Source of the DNA: Aequitasia blattaphilus | GTDB lineage: Bacteria > Bacillota > Clostridia > Lachnospirales > Lachnospiraceae | NCBI RefSeq assembly: GCF_024721305.1 | Contig: NZ_JAMXOD010000013.1 | Coordinates: 1 to 64,000, forward strand | Length of the DNA: 64,000 bases | Reading direction: 5' to 3' | Notes under the pieces: generated by a model | The model's input: only the letters and a program-made list of their open reading frames with translations | Database searches by the model: none | What the model was told of the DNA's origin: nothing | Position numbers and translations under genes: made by a program | Shown: positions 43,664 to 51,207 of the stretch, in pieces | Layout: the number at the start of each line of letters is the position of its first letter | Numbering within the stretch: position 1 is the stretch's first letter

Positions 43664-44143
43664 TCATAGTATATCAAAGGGAATATCCAACTGATAGAAA
43701 TAATCAAGAGCCCTGTGATCCCAGGCATGGTCTATGGATTTATCCAAAGAGAAGCTTTTAAGAGAAGTTCCTGTTGTACAATTAAGCTGTCCATTTTCGT
43801 AATGAAAATTAAGATATAAGCCAATAACTTCAGAAGGATCATAAGAAAGCTCATATTCAATTAAAAAGTTCGCAATTTCCTTTTTACTAAGAGTGAAGAT
43901 GAAGCGAAAGTTAAGTGGAGTTTTTTTCCCTTTAATCAAGCTGAGGCAGTACCCCTTTAAAGCCTTCCATTTGGAATATTCCTCTTTGGGTAACTCATCC
44001 AGATATTCTTTTTTGAGCCTTCCATTAAATGAGAAGGTATTGAAGGTGGTCACTTCACCCTCAATTAATAAAAATAAATCGAAACTATCCTTTAGTAAAA
44101 GGTGATTCATGGTTGTTTTTGTTTGCAGCGTTAAGGTTTTCAT
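43664..44143 (-). CDS. Hypothetical protein, conserved-looking, possibly leaderless
   Basis: 159 residues, no signal peptide or membrane helix. The reading starts MKTLTLQTKTTMNHLLL and contains GRLKKEYLDELPKEEYSKW, with a beta-rich composition. I suspect an uncharacterised Clostridia-specific family but cannot name it. The minus strand has TTGTGA-17-TAGAAT ending only seven bases before the ATG and no ribosome site, so the message may begin at the start codon itself. Confidence 0.65.
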   Translation of the reverse strand: MKTLTLQTKTTMNHLLLKDSFDLFLLIEGEVTTFNTFSFNGRLKKEYLDELPKEEYSKWKALKGYCLSLIKGKKTPLNFRFIFTLSKKEIANFLIEYELSYDPSEVIGLYLNFHYENGQLNCTTGTSLKSFSLDKSIDHAWDHRALDYFYQLDIPFDIL

Positions 44144-44149
44144 GTCTGT

Positions 44150-44178
44150 ATTCTAACATGGATGACTTGTATTCACAA
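44150..44178 (-). promoter_or_regulatory. Promoter of the minus-strand hypothetical gene
   Basis: On the minus strand, TTGTGA (plus 44173-44178), 17 bases and TAGAAT (44150-44155). Transcription would start at or next to the ATG at 44143. Confidence 0.55.
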
Positions 44179-44195
44179 TTAGCAAATGCTAGAAT
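44167..44195 (+). promoter_or_regulatory. Promoter of the sfp-like to clpX-like operon
   Basis: TTGTAT (44167-44172), 17 bases and TAGAAT (44190-44195). It overlaps the opposing promoter, so the two transcripts may compete. Confidence 0.6.
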
Positions 44196-44210
44196 GAGAG
44201 GGATTTATAT

Positions 44211-44807
44211 ATGGTAAGAACTTATTATTTGAAGTGGAATTCCGATATTCTCTATAGTGATGTTGAAAAGTATGAGATCCTTCTTTCCAAACAAAGAAGA
44301 GAAAAGGTACATAAATACCTGCAGGAGAGTGATAAGATTACCTCGATATTAGGGGGATTGTTGATTCAAAGAGGACTTGATAAAGAGCGGGTGGAATTTT
44401 ATTTTAACTCACATGGTAAACCAAAAGCAAGACAGAGCAATCTGGAGTTCAATCTTTCGCACTCAGGAAACCATCTTTTGTGCAGTGTATCCAATGAAGG
44501 AGCGATAGGGGTGGATATTGAAAGAAAAAGAGAAGCACCCTTGCCTCTGATGAAGAGATACTTTCATCCGGAGGAGATAGAATATGTAGATGGGAAAAAG
44601 AAGTTTTTTGAAATCTGGACAAAAAAGGAAGCCTATGTAAAAATGACAGGAGAAGGTTTAACGAAGGAGTTGTCGGGAATCAATACCTTTCGTATTCCGG
44701 CGTTTTTTCAAACAGAGGAGACAAAGGAGACAATCTATACTTTATGTATGAGGAAGGAACCAAAAGAAATGGTGTTTGTTGAAGTGAAACTGGAGGATTT
44801 AATATGA
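44211..44807 (+). CDS. 4'-phosphopantetheinyl transferase (Sfp type)
   Basis: 198 residues. The two family motifs are GVDIERKREAP and FFEIWTKKEAYVKMTGEGL, with the metal-binding aspartate and glutamates. LEFNLSHSGNHLLCSVSNEG is the third. It transfers phosphopantetheine from CoA to carrier proteins. No NRPS, PKS or carrier gene is in the window, so the target is unknown. It is the first gene of an operon; its stop overlaps the next start. Confidence 0.93.
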   Translation: MVRTYYLKWNSDILYSDVEKYEILLSKQRREKVHKYLQESDKITSILGGLLIQRGLDKERVEFYFNSHGKPKARQSNLEFNLSHSGNHLLCSVSNEGAIGVDIERKREAPLPLMKRYFHPEEIEYVDGKKKFFEIWTKKEAYVKMTGEGLTKELSGINTFRIPAFFQTEETKETIYTLCMRKEPKEMVFVEVKLEDLI

Positions 44808-45559
44808 TGCGTTTAAATAAGTATTTAAGCGAGTCAGGTATCTGCTCCAGAAGAGAGGCTGATAAGCTGATTAAGGCAGGGCAAATATATGTAAACGGGG
44901 AAAAAGCCGATTTGGGTATGCAGGTAGATGATACAATGGATATATCCATTGGAAAGAAACGCATTATTAACCGCAAGGAAAAAATTGTGTTGGCTTTTTA
45001 TAAGCCACGAGGAATTGTATGTACCGAAAACCCCAGAGAACGAAAAAACATTATTCGTTACATCAATTATCCGATCCGAATCACGTATGCAGGGCGGCTG
45101 GATAAAGAATCAGAAGGTTTAATGATTATGACCAATGACGGCGATTTGATTCATGAAATTATGAAAGCAGGTCACCAACACGAGAAAGAATATCGTGTCA
45201 CGGTAAACGAAGAAGTGACAGATGAATTTATAAAGAATCTCTCTAAAGGAGTTCATATTCAAGATGATGAGAAAGAAATTGATACCATAACAAGAAAAGC
45301 AGTGGTGAAAAAAGTGGGGAAATATACTTTTGACATCATATTAACCCAGGGCATAAACAGACAGATTAGAAGAATGTGTGAAAGCCAGGGGTATAAGGTC
45401 ACGAAGTTAAAGCGAACCAGAGTCATGAATATTACTTTAAAGGATTTGGCAGTTGGAAAATACAGAAAATTAACAACACAGGAGTTGGATGAATTATATG
45501 AAAAAATCGAAGAAAGCAAGAATGGAAGAGCTTGTCAGTCTCCTTACGAAAGCCGCTAA
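44804..45559 (+). CDS. RluB/RluF-family 23S rRNA pseudouridine synthase
   Basis: 251 residues. An N-terminal S4 RNA-binding domain (MRLNKYLSESGICSRREADK) precedes the pseudouridine synthase core with catalytic aspartate in GRLDKESEGLMIMTNDGDL and INRQIRRMCESQGYKV. GRLDKxSEGL is the RsuA/RluB/E/F form; the RluF-like spelling suggests 23S rRNA, but the exact site cannot be told. The start codon pair ATGATG overlaps the previous stop, and its 3' end overlaps ligA. Confidence 0.9.
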   Translation: MMRLNKYLSESGICSRREADKLIKAGQIYVNGEKADLGMQVDDTMDISIGKKRIINRKEKIVLAFYKPRGIVCTENPRERKNIIRYINYPIRITYAGRLDKESEGLMIMTNDGDLIHEIMKAGHQHEKEYRVTVNEEVTDEFIKNLSKGVHIQDDEKEIDTITRKAVVKKVGKYTFDIILTQGINRQIRRMCESQGYKVTKLKRTRVMNITLKDLAVGKYRKLTTQELDELYEKIEESKNGRACQSPYESR

Positions 45560-47465
45560 GGCTTACTATGTGGATGCAGAAGAAATCATGAGTAATTATG
45601 CTTATGATCAGCTTTATGATGAATTACTGGAGCTGGAAAAAGAGACAGGAATCGTTCTCGCCCAAAGTCCAACGCAAAATGTTGGTTATGAAACCATGAG
45701 TGAGCTTCCCAAAGAAAGACATGAAAGTCCAATGCTTTCCCTGGATAAAACGAAAGAAGTCACTGATTTGATTGAGTTTGCAGGAAATCAAAAAGTTCTG
45801 GTTTCCTGGAAATTAGATGGACTTACTATTGTACTGACCTATCGAGAGGGAGTCCTCTATAAAGCGGTTACTCGAGGGAATGGCGAAGTAGGTGAAGTGG
45901 TGACGAATAATGCAAGAGTATTTAAAAATCTCCCCCTTCAAATCCCTTATAAGGATGAGCTGGTGTTAAGAGGGGAAGCGATTATTACTTATTCTGATTT
46001 TGAAAAAATAAATGAAGAGATTGACGATGTGGACGCAAAATATAAAAATCCCAGAAATCTTTGCAGTGGTTCGGTACGTCAATTAAATAATGAAATAACG
46101 GCAAAACGAAACGTTCGTTTCTTTGCTTTTACCTTGGTGAAAGCCGAAGGTGTTGACTTTCACAATTCAAGAGAGAAGCAGCTGCAATGGATAAAAGAGC
46201 AGGGTTTTGAAATCGTGGAATATGAAAGTGCGGCTGGTGATACCCTTTCGAAAGAAGTTCTTAAGTTTTCGGAAAAAATCACAGACAATGATTTCCCTTC
46301 CGATGGTCTTGTGTTAACATATGATAACATAGCCTACGGAAGTTCTTTGGGGGCAACCTCAAAGTTTCCAAGAGATTCCTATGCTTATAAATGGGAAGAC
46401 GAGACGAAAGAGACTACTTTGACAACCATTGAGTGGAGCCCCTCCAGAACAGGACTTATCAACCCGGTTGCAATTTTTGAACCAGTTGAACTGGAAGGAA
46501 CGACAGTAAGCAGAGCCAGTGTCCACAATATTAGTGTTATGGAAGAATTGGAGCTGGGGGTTGGAGACCGAATCCAGGTTTATAAGGCCAATATGATTAT
46601 CCCTCAGATTTCAGAAAATTTGACAAGAAGTGGTGTAAAGGATATACCAGTCCAATGTCCAGTCTGTCAGGGAGAGACAAAGATTCAGAAGGAAGGGAAT
46701 GCAAAAACCCTGTTTTGCCCGAATCCGAACTGTCAGGCGAAGCACGTGAAGTCTTTTTCTTTGTTTGTAAGCAGAAATGCGCTGAATATAGAAGGTCTTT
46801 CAGAAGCAACCTTGACCAAGTTTATTCAAAAAGGCTTTATCAAAGAATATCGAGATGTTTTTCATTTGGATCGATATGAAAATGAGATAAAAGAGATGGA
46901 AGGATTTGGAGAAAAATCCTATGTGAATTTAATCGACAGTATACAGAAAGCAAAGCATACAACTTTGCCCAGACTAATTTATGGCTTGGGAATTGCAGGA
47001 ATTGGAATTGCAAATGCAAAATTAATCTGCAAAGAGTTTCGCTATGACATAGATAAGATAGTGGATGCCTCTAAGGATACATTAGTGGCGATACATACGA
47101 TTGGAGAGATACTGGCAAATGCTTTTGTAGAATATTTTTCAGACGAGACTAAAAGGAGAGCTTTTTTTGACTTGATAAAAGAATTGGAGATTGAAAAACC
47201 GGAAGCTCCCAAAGAACAGATATTTGAACAAAAGAATTTTGTGATTACAGGAAGTGTAAATCATTTCCAGAATCGTAATGAAATGAAGGAAGTAATTGAA
47301 AGCCGAGGGGGCAAAGTGACAGGGTCTGTCACTTCGAAAACCGATTACTTAATAAATAATGACACACACTCAACATCTTCAAAGAATAAGAAGGCAAAGG
47401 ATTTAAATATCCCAATTATATCAGAGGAAGATTTTCTGAAAATGATGGCCCAGGATGATGAGTAG
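45489..47465 (+). CDS. ligA: NAD-dependent DNA ligase (LigA), divergent
   Basis: 658 residues. The adenylation lysine is in SWKLDGLTIV. The next nucleotide-binding motif reads TRGNGEVGEVVTNN where TRGDGxxGEDVTxN is usual. A four-cysteine zinc finger (CPVC ... CPNPNC), a helix-hairpin-helix region (LIYGLGIAGIGIANAKLI) and a C-terminal BRCT domain (NFVITGSVNHFQNRNEMKEV) complete the LigA plan. Start ATG 45489 has AGGAG four bases away; ATG 45498 or 45522 are possible. It overlaps the pseudouridine synthase gene by up to 71 bases. The motif change raises the chance that this is a second ligase copy. Confidence 0.9.
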   Translation: MNYMKKSKKARMEELVSLLTKAAKAYYVDAEEIMSNYAYDQLYDELLELEKETGIVLAQSPTQNVGYETMSELPKERHESPMLSLDKTKEVTDLIEFAGNQKVLVSWKLDGLTIVLTYREGVLYKAVTRGNGEVGEVVTNNARVFKNLPLQIPYKDELVLRGEAIITYSDFEKINEEIDDVDAKYKNPRNLCSGSVRQLNNEITAKRNVRFFAFTLVKAEGVDFHNSREKQLQWIKEQGFEIVEYESAAGDTLSKEVLKFSEKITDNDFPSDGLVLTYDNIAYGSSLGATSKFPRDSYAYKWEDETKETTLTTIEWSPSRTGLINPVAIFEPVELEGTTVSRASVHNISVMEELELGVGDRIQVYKANMIIPQISENLTRSGVKDIPVQCPVCQGETKIQKEGNAKTLFCPNPNCQAKHVKSFSLFVSRNALNIEGLSEATLTKFIQKGFIKEYRDVFHLDRYENEIKEMEGFGEKSYVNLIDSIQKAKHTTLPRLIYGLGIAGIGIANAKLICKEFRYDIDKIVDASKDTLVAIHTIGEILANAFVEYFSDETKRRAFFDLIKELEIEKPEAPKEQIFEQKNFVITGSVNHFQNRNEMKEVIESRGGKVTGSVTSKTDYLINNDTHSTSSKNKKAKDLNIPIISEEDFLKMMAQDDE

Positions 47466-47477
47466 TTAGGAGGAGCT

Positions 47478-48872
47478 ATGTCAGAGAAAGATCAGGAAGA
47501 AATTATTGTAGAAGATATAAAAGAAGAAAAACAGGAAGATGAGTATGAAAAGGTATGTTTCATATGTCACAGACCAGAAAGTGTAGCAGGGAAAATGATT
47601 GATCTTCCCAATAATATTTCCGTATGCAATGATTGTATGCAAAAAAGCTTTGATGCAATGAAGGGTGGGAATATGGATTATTCCCAGCTGCTGAACAATC
47701 AGAATTTCCAAATGTTTAGCATGCAGGATATGGAGCAAAATGTTCCGAAAAGCCAGAAACTTAAGAAAAAGAAGACAGAAGAAGAGGTTGAGCCTCTGAT
47801 TGACATTAATAATCTGCCGGCACCTCATAAGATTAAGGGAAGCTTGGATGAATACATTATCGGACAGGAACATGCGAAGAAAGCCATATCTGTTGCGGTT
47901 TATAATCATTACAAAAGAGTGGCAACAGACACGATGGATGAAATTGAAATCGAGAAATCAAACATGCTTATGATTGGTCCAACGGGTTCTGGAAAGACCT
48001 ATCTTGTAAAGACTTTAGCAAAGCTTTTAGATGTTCCTCTTGCGATTACGGATGCCACTTCTCTAACAGAGGCAGGTTACATAGGGGATGATATTGAAAG
48101 TGTGGTTTCCAAACTTTTGGCTGCTGCAGATAATGATGTACAGAAGGCAGAGCAGGGAATTATCTTCATCGATGAAATTGACAAGATTGCCAAGAAGAAA
48201 AATTCCAGTCAAAGGGATGTAAGCGGTGAATCGGTACAGCAAGGAATGCTAAAGCTTCTGGAAGGAAGTGATGTGGAGGTACCGGTAGGGGCAAATAGTA
48301 AAAATGCTATGGTTCCTCTCACTACGGTAAGTACAAAAAATATTTTGTTTATTTGTGGAGGAGCATTTCCGGATTTAAGTAATATTATTCAGGAACGTCT
48401 TACAAAGCAGGCATCCATTGGTTTTGGAGCGGATTTAAAAGATAAGTACAAGAATGATAAAAACATTCTTTCCAGAGTTGCCATGGAGGATTTGCGTGGA
48501 TTTGGTATGATACCGGAGTTCTTGGGAAGACTGCCAGTTGTGGTAACTTTAGAAGGTTTGTCAGAAGATATGTTAGTTGAAATATTAAAGGAGCCAAAGA
48601 ATGCCATACTTAAGCAATACCAGAAGCTTTTGGCTTTGGACGAGGTAAAGCTGGAGTTTAATGAAGAGGCTCTTCATGCAATTGCTCGAAAAGCAATGAA
48701 AAAAGATACAGGAGCCAGAGCCCTTCGGGCAATTATCGAGGAGTTTATGTTGGATATTATGTATGAGATTCCGAAGGATGATAATATTGGGCAGGTAGTT
48801 ATTACAAAGGAATACATTGAAGGAACCGGAGGTCCAGTGATTAAGCTTAGAAACCAGAATGTTCATGGATAG
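47478..48872 (+). CDS. clpX: ClpX-like AAA+ unfoldase subunit
   Basis: 464 residues, slightly longer than common ClpX (about 420-430). The N-terminal zinc-binding domain is CFICHRPESVAGKM ... CNDC. Walker A is GPTGSGKTYLVKTLA, Walker B IIFIDEIDKIAKK, and the sensor and RPEF-like region GMIPEFLGRLPVVVTL. The ClpP-docking loop IGFGAD is present, so it should work with ClpP. Several core residues depart from the usual form (GYIGDDIESVVSKL). It lies beside ligA, away from any tig-clpP genes, so it may be a second ClpX paralogue. AGGAGGAG precedes ATG 47478. Confidence 0.88.
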   Translation: MSEKDQEEIIVEDIKEEKQEDEYEKVCFICHRPESVAGKMIDLPNNISVCNDCMQKSFDAMKGGNMDYSQLLNNQNFQMFSMQDMEQNVPKSQKLKKKKTEEEVEPLIDINNLPAPHKIKGSLDEYIIGQEHAKKAISVAVYNHYKRVATDTMDEIEIEKSNMLMIGPTGSGKTYLVKTLAKLLDVPLAITDATSLTEAGYIGDDIESVVSKLLAAADNDVQKAEQGIIFIDEIDKIAKKKNSSQRDVSGESVQQGMLKLLEGSDVEVPVGANSKNAMVPLTTVSTKNILFICGGAFPDLSNIIQERLTKQASIGFGADLKDKYKNDKNILSRVAMEDLRGFGMIPEFLGRLPVVVTLEGLSEDMLVEILKEPKNAILKQYQKLLALDEVKLEFNEEALHAIARKAMKKDTGARALRAIIEEFMLDIMYEIPKDDNIGQVVITKEYIEGTGGPVIKLRNQNVHG

Positions 48873-48886
48873 GAGGAGGTATGAGT

Positions 48887-49168
48887 ATGCAGGAATTTAT
48901 CGATGATTTAGGAAAACGGGTAATGAGTGTAGCGAAAGATGTAGGAGAAAAGGCGGAAGAAGTGATTGGAATTCAAAAGCTAAAAAGTGATATTCGTTCT
49001 CTGGAAAGAGGGAATAACCGTGACCTTCTACACATTGGAAAAATGGTTTATGAAAAGTTTAAAGATGGAGAAACAGTGGATTTGAATTACATAACTCTTT
49101 GTGAAGGAATTGAGCAAAGGGAAGAAGAAATCGAGAAAAAAGAAGAAGAAATTGATAGTATGAAATAA
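48887..49168 (+). CDS. Small helical cytoplasmic protein, unknown function
   Basis: 93 residues. It starts MQEFIDDLGKRVMSVAKDVG and ends in a highly charged coiled-coil-like tail (EQREEEIEKKEEEIDSMK). There is no signal peptide or membrane segment. ATG 48887 is seven bases from AGGAGG, while ATG 48881 is too close. It closes the operon that begins with the phosphopantetheinyl transferase, eight to fourteen bases after the ClpX-like gene. It could be an accessory factor for that ATPase, but nothing shows this. Confidence 0.75.
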   Translation: MQEFIDDLGKRVMSVAKDVGEKAEEVIGIQKLKSDIRSLERGNNRDLLHIGKMVYEKFKDGETVDLNYITLCEGIEQREEEIEKKEEEIDSMK

Positions 49169-49177
49169 CAATAGAAT

Positions 49178-49219
49178 TCCCCTCGGCCAGATGTAAATGG
49201 CGGAGGGGAGTATTTGTTT
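49178..49219. terminator. Bidirectional terminator
   Basis: TCCCCTC with CCA (49178-49189) pairs with TGG and GAGGGGA (49198-49209), followed by TATTTGTTTTT. It ends the clpX-like operon and the convergent dehydrogenase gene. Confidence 0.8.
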
Positions 49220-49223
49220 TTCG

Positions 49224-50159
49224 TCAAATTGAAAACATTTCCTTTACTTGATGGTAAATAGTATCCATTAGGCGGTTTCTTGCCTCTACACTTGCCCAAG
49301 CGATATGAGGAGTGATAAAAAGCTTCTCGCTGTTTTTGATTGCTAATAAAGGATTTTCTTCGCTCATTGGTTCCTGGGTAAGCACATCCAGACCGGCAGC
49401 AGCAATCATATCCTTTTCCAAGGCAATCTTTAGATCCGACTCGACAACGATAGGGCCTCTTCCTAAATTGAGCAGGATAGCTGATTTTTTCATTTTTTTA
49501 AGATTGGAAAGATTCATTAAATTCTCGGTGTACTCATTCAGTGGGGCGTGAATGGAAACTATGTCAGAAGTAGAAAGTAAGGTATCTAAATCCACTTGAG
49601 TAAAGCCGGCTTGAGGTGGGCTTCCGGAAGGAGAGGTGTAGATAACATTCATTCCAAATGCAGTGGCAATGGTACTTACCTTTCTTCCGATATTACCCAA
49701 TCCAATGATGCCGAAAGTTTTATCTTTTAGTTCAAAGAACACCTGGTCAAAATGGGTAAAGACAACATCATTTACATAAGAACCACTTTTCACATATTCG
49801 TCATAGTAACGGAGCTTTTCTAATAGGTAGAATAAAAGAGCAAAGGTATGCTGGGCAACAGAATCGGTAGAATACCCGGCAACATTTCTCCACTCTATAT
49901 TTCGCATCTTTAAAAAATCCTTATCCAGGTTGTTTGTTCCGGTGGCTGTAACGCAAACAAGTTTGAGATTCTTTGCATTTTCCAATGTATATTTGTTTAT
50001 ATTTACTTTGTTCACAATAACCACATCTGCATTTGCTAAACGCTCTCGAGCTTGCGTATCTGTTGAAAAAGAATACTTGGTTACGGTTCCAAGGGAATCG
50101 AATTTTGCTAAATCAATGTCATCTCCAATTGTTTTTGCATCTAAAAAGACAATGTTCAT
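49224..50159 (-). CDS. D-2-hydroxyacid dehydrogenase family protein
   Basis: 311 residues. NAD-binding glycine motif FGIIGLGNIGRKVSTIA, the catalytic arginine in LLNLGRGPIVVE, glutamate in DVLTQEP and histidine in FITPHIAWAS are in place. It would reduce a 2-keto acid with NADH or oxidise the hydroxy acid. Candidates such as glycerate, lactate or hydroxyisocaproate cannot be told apart here. AGGAGG precedes the ATG on the minus strand. It stands alone between two convergent or divergent units. Confidence 0.9.
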   Translation of the reverse strand: MNIVFLDAKTIGDDIDLAKFDSLGTVTKYSFSTDTQARERLANADVVIVNKVNINKYTLENAKNLKLVCVTATGTNNLDKDFLKMRNIEWRNVAGYSTDSVAQHTFALLFYLLEKLRYYDEYVKSGSYVNDVVFTHFDQVFFELKDKTFGIIGLGNIGRKVSTIATAFGMNVIYTSPSGSPPQAGFTQVDLDTLLSTSDIVSIHAPLNEYTENLMNLSNLKKMKKSAILLNLGRGPIVVESDLKIALEKDMIAAAGLDVLTQEPMSEENPLLAIKNSEKLFITPHIAWASVEARNRLMDTIYHQVKEMFSI

Positions 50160-50220
50160 TTATGAAGCCTCCTTCTATCTATATATTTAAGGTTAGTATA
50201 ACATAAGACAATCATAAATG

Positions 50221-50249
50221 TTGTGGAGTTTACAACTTTCGTGTATAAT
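50221..50249 (+). promoter_or_regulatory. Promoter of the C39-like peptidase gene
   Basis: TTGTGG (50221-50226), 17 bases and a perfect TATAAT (50244-50249), followed by a leader of about 20 bases with AAAGGAAG before ATG 50277. Confidence 0.6.
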
Positions 50250-50276
50250 GGAGGTCGATAAAAGGAAGTGTATGCA

Positions 50277-51119
50277 ATGAACGAAAAAAGAAAACAACAA
50301 GTATTAAGACATAAAATTGTCTTAGCCACTCTGGGGATAGTGGTAATCATATTAGGAAGTGTTTTGTGGGCGAAAAAAAGCCAAAAAAATGAGAAGCCAT
50401 CGGAGAGCAGTAATGTTACAGCTGCAAAGACAATCCAGCAGAAAACCCAGGAAAAGACAACGGAAGAGCGGATTGAAGAGGCAAGGCAGCTGGGTATCGA
50501 AAAGGGTTATCCAGAGTCCTTGATGGAAGCATTTGAGATGAATCCTCAGGAGGTGCTGCCACTTGTGGAGCAGTATGAAAAGTTAAAAGATCAGGAACCT
50601 GTGTCAGATATAGGAAGTGACTATATTGAGGGAAGTATTCCGACTCTTTATCAGTGGGATGAAAGATGGGGACTTGCCAGCTATGGTTCGAGTCTTTTGG
50701 TTCGGGCGGGTTGTGGTCCAACGGCTCTTTCCATGGTAATGATTTATGTGACAGGTGATCCCTCCTTTGTTCCAAGCTGGGTTGCAGGCTATTCTATGCA
50801 ACGGGGTCTTGTAGATGAGGACAATTTGACACTATGGCAGCTGATGCGTGTTTTGCCAGAAGATTATGGCATAACGGTTACAGAAGGACATCCCTCCGAT
50901 GAAGAATGGGTTAAGAATACTCTGAATGAAGGTCATCCGATTATCTGCAGTATGGGACCAGGTGATTTTACAGGAGAGGGTCATTTTATTGTGGTTACAG
51001 AATACAAAGAAGACGGAACGGTAGTCGTTCACGATCCCTTTCGAAAAGTAAATACTATAAAAGAATGGAAATATGCAGATATCATTCCTCAGATCAATGC
51101 AATCTGGGCCTATAATTAA
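50277..51119 (+). CDS. Membrane-anchored C39-like cysteine peptidase
   Basis: 280 residues. An N-terminal membrane helix (about 14-31) and a charged linker are followed by a papain-like domain: PTLYQWDERWG (oxyanion Gln), RAGCGPTALSMVM (catalytic Cys), GEGHFIVVTEY (His) and VVHDPFR (Asp). The topology puts the peptidase outside the cell. No bacteriocin or transporter is nearby, so it may process wall or secreted proteins. GTG 50268 overlaps the ribosome site and is rejected as start. Confidence 0.88.
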   Translation: MNEKRKQQVLRHKIVLATLGIVVIILGSVLWAKKSQKNEKPSESSNVTAAKTIQQKTQEKTTEERIEEARQLGIEKGYPESLMEAFEMNPQEVLPLVEQYEKLKDQEPVSDIGSDYIEGSIPTLYQWDERWGLASYGSSLLVRAGCGPTALSMVMIYVTGDPSFVPSWVAGYSMQRGLVDEDNLTLWQLMRVLPEDYGITVTEGHPSDEEWVKNTLNEGHPIICSMGPGDFTGEGHFIVVTEYKEDGTVVVHDPFRKVNTIKEWKYADIIPQINAIWAYN

Positions 51120-51130
51120 GATACAACAAA

Positions 51131-51157
51131 TTAGCACTCGTCTCTTGACAGTGCTAA
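51131..51157. promoter_or_regulatory. CIRCE element (HrcA operator) before clpB
   Basis: TTAGCACTC, nine bases, CAGTGCTAA matches CIRCE at 17 of 18 arm positions. The -35 TTGACA (51145-51150) lies inside it. A following TTTTT may let the hairpin terminate the upstream peptidase transcript too. Confidence 0.92.
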
Positions 51158-51172
51158 TTTTTGTGTTATATT
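51145..51172 (+). promoter_or_regulatory. clpB promoter inside CIRCE
   Basis: TTGACA (51145-51150), 16 bases and TATATT (51167-51172). HrcA bound to CIRCE would directly cover the -35. Confidence 0.7.
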
Positions 51173-51207
51173 GTATCTAGAACAGATTTATACGAGGAGG
51201 TAACGAT

